Source of the DNA: an uncultured Clostridia bacterium
Lineage (GTDB): Bacteria > Bacillota > Clostridia > UBA1381
Direction of reading: 5' to 3'
Assembly: GCA_934454145.1 (NCBI GenBank)
Contig: CAKSFT010000001.1
Coordinates: 372,001-436,000, forward strand
DNA length: 64,000 nt
Shown here: positions 61,032-64,000 of the stretch, one piece after another
Layout of the letters: each line of letters begins with the position of its first letter
Numbering within the stretch: position 1 is the stretch's first letter
The notes under the pieces: generated by a model
Database searches by the model: none
What the model was told of the DNA's origin: nothing
Seen by the model: the letters and a program-made list of their open reading frames with translations, nothing else
Translations under genes and position numbers: made by a program

Positions 61032-62942
61032 TTATCTTATCTTAATAATCTGATACAGCATCTGCGCCGTCTGCGCCCTTGTCGCATAAGCCTTTGGGCT
61101 GAACTTTCCGTCCGCGCCTTTCACCGCACCCTTTTCAATCATAAATTCCACTGCTTCTTTCGCATAATCGCTCACCTCTGCAAGGTCCGAAAGTTCTGCC
61201 GGATTTTCCACAATTATGTCGGTGTTCATGCCGGTCGCTTTCACCGCCCTGCAAATCATCACGGCTATGTCCTCTCTTGTTATGGGTTTCCCCACACCGA
61301 ACTCATTTTCATTTATACCGTTTATAATCCCGTTTGCAAAAGCAACGTTTAAAAACTCCGCATACCAGCTGTCGGCGTCAACATCTGCAAATGCCGTCTG
61401 CTGTGCTTTGTCCAGAGAAAAAGCATTCACAATCATTTTTGCAAATTCTTCTCTCTTCACATTGTCATTTGGTGCAAACTTTGTTTCGGATTTTCCGTTC
61501 AGGATTTTGTTGTTATAAAGATGCTCTATGGCAACCTGCGCCCATGTCACGCTCCCGATGTCGTCAAAGGGCAAATCCGCTGCGTTCTGCTCCGGGTCCT
61601 TTGTTTCGTTTGTCGGCTGTTTTGTGTCGGCAATCGGCGCCACATACCCCGTTTCGGAAGACGGCTTTGAGCCGCTCACTCCGCCGCCACCGTTGCCGGA
61701 ACCCGAGCCGCCGCCGTTTTTCATTTTCAGCAAAAGTGTGTCGATTTCCGATGCCGATTTGAAGTTTTTGTTTGCAAGCGCTTTTACGCATTTTGCCGTA
61801 TTTGCCTCAAAATACGCATACGCCGCCTCAGAAAGTTTCAGATAATCCTTGCAGTCGGTCATTATTTTTTCTATGTCCCCCGGTTCCGCCTCATTTATCA
61901 TGCAAAGCGCCACAGCACCCGAAAATGCCGACCGAAGTTCATCCTCCCCCTTCACGCCGCGCACAGCGTCGGCGGCAGCGCTTTTGTTCCTCAGTCCCTT
62001 ATATTGTTCATAAAGTTCCAGCTTCAGATAATTATTGTATTTGTCAAGAATTGTCTGCACATCAAGCCCGTCATAAAGCCCCGCCGCCGCGACACCTTTA
62101 TAAAAAGCCCCGCCGATTTGGGCAAGTGTTTCATAATCTCCGTTTGACTCCATATAAGAAACCGCAATTGTCTTTGCCGCGTCCGAAAGCTTGTTATAAT
62201 ATTCTGTGTCAAGATAAAGCGCTTTGGTGTTCTTTTCAACATAAGCTCTCAGCTCCTGCACCGTATTTGTTTCATCAAAAACCGATTTTTCATTCACGGT
62301 TTCAATCACTTTTTTGATATCTTTTTCTGCCATATAAAACTTTGAGGTATAATACGATTCTTTTCCGGCTGTTATCAATATGCCGTATTGTCCGCTGAGT
62401 GCGCCCGTGGCAAATGTATATTGCACCAAAGTCCCGTCTGCACAGTCGGCGGCATTCCTCACCGCCATGTCAAGCACGGTTTCCTCCATATTCTCAAAAT
62501 CAATGTCCCCCGGTGCATATGTTTCCTCCGAAAACTCCCCCTTTGGTTTCAGAAGAAAAGTCTTTACATTCTCCGCACCGTCAACATTCCCTTTTATCAT
62601 CAGCACACCCGTGCCGCTCAAATCAACGCTGTCCACCAAAAGAGCGGTGCCCTTTTTTTCAAATACAAAGCGATATCTCACACCACTTTCATTGTCTTTC
62701 AAAACGGTTGTGTTTTCTTCCGTCAATGCGCCGCCGCTATACGGCGCTGTTGCTTTCTTCACAAGTGTATACCCCTCCTCTTCAATATCGGGGATTTGGT
62801 CTTGTGTGATTTGTATATAATAAAGAGTCCGAGCTTTGTCAAACGCCCTGTCAAGCTCCTGTCCGCCAAAGGGTGCGGCGGCAAATGCCGGTCTGCCCAG
62901 CAGACACACCGCCGCTATTGCCGATAAAATTCTTTTATTCAT
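61032..62942 (-). CDS. SLH-anchored surface protein with unknown N-terminal domain
   Basis: 636 residues. Signal peptide (cut after AFA), about 400 residues of mixed beta and helical sequence with no recognised family, Gly/Ser linker (about 410-430), and three C-terminal SLH repeats (about 460-636: FAPNDNVKREEFAKMIVNAF, PITREDIAVMICRAV, YATRAQTAQMLYQIIKI). Probably displayed on the wall. Ribosome site AGAGGAGGAAAG. Ends 12 bases before the next gene. Confidence 0.82.
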   Translation of the reverse strand: MNKRILSAIAAVCLLGRPAFAAAPFGGQELDRAFDKARTLYYIQITQDQIPDIEEEGYTLVKKATAPYSGGALTEENTTVLKDNESGVRYRFVFEKKGTALLVDSVDLSGTGVLMIKGNVDGAENVKTFLLKPKGEFSEETYAPGDIDFENMEETVLDMAVRNAADCADGTLVQYTFATGALSGQYGILITAGKESYYTSKFYMAEKDIKKVIETVNEKSVFDETNTVQELRAYVEKNTKALYLDTEYYNKLSDAAKTIAVSYMESNGDYETLAQIGGAFYKGVAAAGLYDGLDVQTILDKYNNYLKLELYEQYKGLRNKSAAADAVRGVKGEDELRSAFSGAVALCMINEAEPGDIEKIMTDCKDYLKLSEAAYAYFEANTAKCVKALANKNFKSASEIDTLLLKMKNGGGSGSGNGGGGVSGSKPSSETGYVAPIADTKQPTNETKDPEQNAADLPFDDIGSVTWAQVAIEHLYNNKILNGKSETKFAPNDNVKREEFAKMIVNAFSLDKAQQTAFADVDADSWYAEFLNVAFANGIINGINENEFGVGKPITREDIAVMICRAVKATGMNTDIIVENPAELSDLAEVSDYAKEAVEFMIEKGAVKGADGKFSPKAYATRAQTAQMLYQIIKIR

Positions 62943-62960
62943 ACTATAACTTTCCTCCTC

Positions 62961-64000
62961 TTACTCTTCCACAGGCATAATCTCAAGCCTTGCATCTTTC
63001 GGACCGTTGTAAAAATACAAATATCCCGGTGTAGTTATCGGATTGTCGTTGTCGGTGTATTCCACCACAGTTTTCCCGTCCATTTTCCATGTCACAAGGT
63101 TGCTTCCGTCCTCTTGCAGCAGCGCCGACAGTTCATATACAGTCCACTCATTGTTCTTTGTATAGATATTCGGATATGAATTGTTTATATTTGCTCCGCT
63201 CCCCCATTTTTGGAACTCAACCGTGTCCTTTTTCAGGATTGTGAAATACATTGAGTTGCCGCTCCAAGGCACTGCCGTCTGCGACCCCTGTGCAAGTATC
63301 CCTATTCCCAGCCAGCCGTTGTCATATCCGTCCCATTTTATCTTGAATTTATAATATACATGCGGACTTATCTTGTCAGCTGAACCCAAAGTCTGCGAAG
63401 TCTGGTTTATCAAAACCAGCTTGTCGTCACCGAATACCGTCTGGTTTGGTGTAAATTTCCATGCATTTCCCCTTTTTATGGCGCTTGCCATATTGAACAT
63501 TTCGGGATTTCTGCGGTATGTCAGGTTTTCAAAGTCGCTTTTCAGCTTTTGGGCATAATTGTTGATTTCCTTTTGTGTAATCGTGGGCTTTTCGGCATAA
63601 CCCCTATATTCGTTGATAAGGTCTTTCATCATCTGTGCCGTACCCTCGCGGTATTCGCCCGGATTTGTGCCCTCTGTGATGCCCTGTGATGCGCCTTTGC
63701 AAAGCTCGATTCTCTCATACAATGCATCTCTTGATATAATTTCCGTCTTTTTGGTTGTAAAGCTGTAATAATCCTGATTGCAATACTTTTCCTTATCTCC
63801 TTCAATGGAATTTGTCTTGTTTGCAATCGCCTTCACCTTCCAATAATATCTTGTGTTGAAATAATTAAGCTTTTGCAGGTTCACAAAATTGTCTGTCACA
63901 ATTTTGTTCGAGATGACGTTCTTGAAGTCTTTGTCTGTCGCAAGTGTAAACTGATATCCATATGCGCTTTCTGCCTTTTCCCATTCAAAATACACCTCCG
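62961..64000 (-). CDS. Partial secreted protein with FN3-like and binding modules (5' end outside window)
   Basis: At least 345 residues of the C-terminal part. The first 85 visible residues look like a fibronectin type III or Ig module (FEWEKAESAYGYQFTLATD ... RYYWKVKAIA). Then a helical stretch of about 100 residues and a terminal jelly-roll-like module (about 190-344, KFTPNQTVF, YYKFKIKWDGYDNGW) that could bind carbohydrate. The internal GTG at 63995 is not the true start. Ends 18 bases before the next gene of array 2. Confidence 0.75.
   Translation of the reverse strand, partial: EVYFEWEKAESAYGYQFTLATDKDFKNVISNKIVTDNFVNLQKLNYFNTRYYWKVKAIANKTNSIEGDKEKYCNQDYYSFTTKKTEIISRDALYERIELCKGASQGITEGTNPGEYREGTAQMMKDLINEYRGYAEKPTITQKEINNYAQKLKSDFENLTYRRNPEMFNMASAIKRGNAWKFTPNQTVFGDDKLVLINQTSQTLGSADKISPHVYYKFKIKWDGYDNGWLGIGILAQGSQTAVPWSGNSMYFTILKKDTVEFQKWGSGANINNSYPNIYTKNNEWTVYELSALLQEDGSNLVTWKMDGKTVVEYTDNDNPITTPGYLYFYNGPKDARLEIMPVEE

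Noticed and set aside
1..64000. CRISPR arrays, tRNA, rRNA, prophage or complete IS genes
   Set aside because: None found by reading; no regular spacer-repeat pattern, cloverleaf or transposase frame was seen.

Overview
The window reads as a mid-GC chromosome segment from an anaerobic, pectin-using member of the Firmicutes (Clostridia). Evidence: strong GGAGG ribosome sites, sigma-A promoters with 17-bp spacers, a [FeFe]-hydrogenase maturase (hydE), bifunctional adhE, a perfect CIRCE operator, the pectin-catabolic genes kduI and kdgK, and many S-layer-homology (SLH) proteins. Monoglobus-like organisms have this combination, but the sequence alone does not prove the genus.

Left part, 0-28 kb, mostly housekeeping. 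argR (partial) and nadK are separated by a cytoplasmic GH28-like beta-helix gene and a 215-bp palindromic repeat. Next comes ilvB-ilvN-ilvC-ilvD on the minus strand, preceded by a promoter, a 33-codon leader peptide rich in Val/Ile/Leu and an attenuator. birA diverges from it. htpG, with a CIRCE operator, is followed closely by an mgtC-like gene, kduI and a small lectin-like protein. Facing these are metN-metI-metQ and kdgK. Then follow an ECF sigma factor, its membrane partner and a stalk-domain secreted protein; an ATP-grasp gene, mnmA and hydE; and a FlaA1/CapD-like nucleotide-sugar dehydratase and a second mgtC.

Right part, 27-64 kb: two long minus-strand arrays of secreted proteins, separated by adhE, a small kinase-like gene, an XRE regulator and a small secreted protein. 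Array 1 (46.6 to 28.7 kb) runs: BNR-propeller protein, beta-helix protein, SLH/beta-helix protein, propeller/Ig/SLH protein, SLH S-layer-like protein, sugar-binding lipoprotein, SLH/beta-helix protein. Array 2 (64 to 51.8 kb) runs: partial protein, SLH-anchored protein, SLH S-layer-like protein, beta-helix protein, and a 1377-residue SGNH esterase with three tandem binding repeats. Together they look like a surface apparatus for a complex, probably pectic, polysaccharide. The cytoplasmic GH28-like protein, KduI and KdgK would handle imported products.

The most unusual signal is a family of small palindromic elements (two of about 215 bp, two of 36 bp, and decayed copies). All start and end with AGGTAATTG/CAATTACCT, and the four good copies are each flanked by perfect direct repeats of 12-16 bp, which mark insertion. 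One supplies the stop codon of a gene; the two long ones sit just upstream of ribosome-binding sites. Other points of note: a T-run -1 frameshift site joining two array-1 genes, and an amino-acid-leader attenuator where Firmicutes usually carry a T-box.
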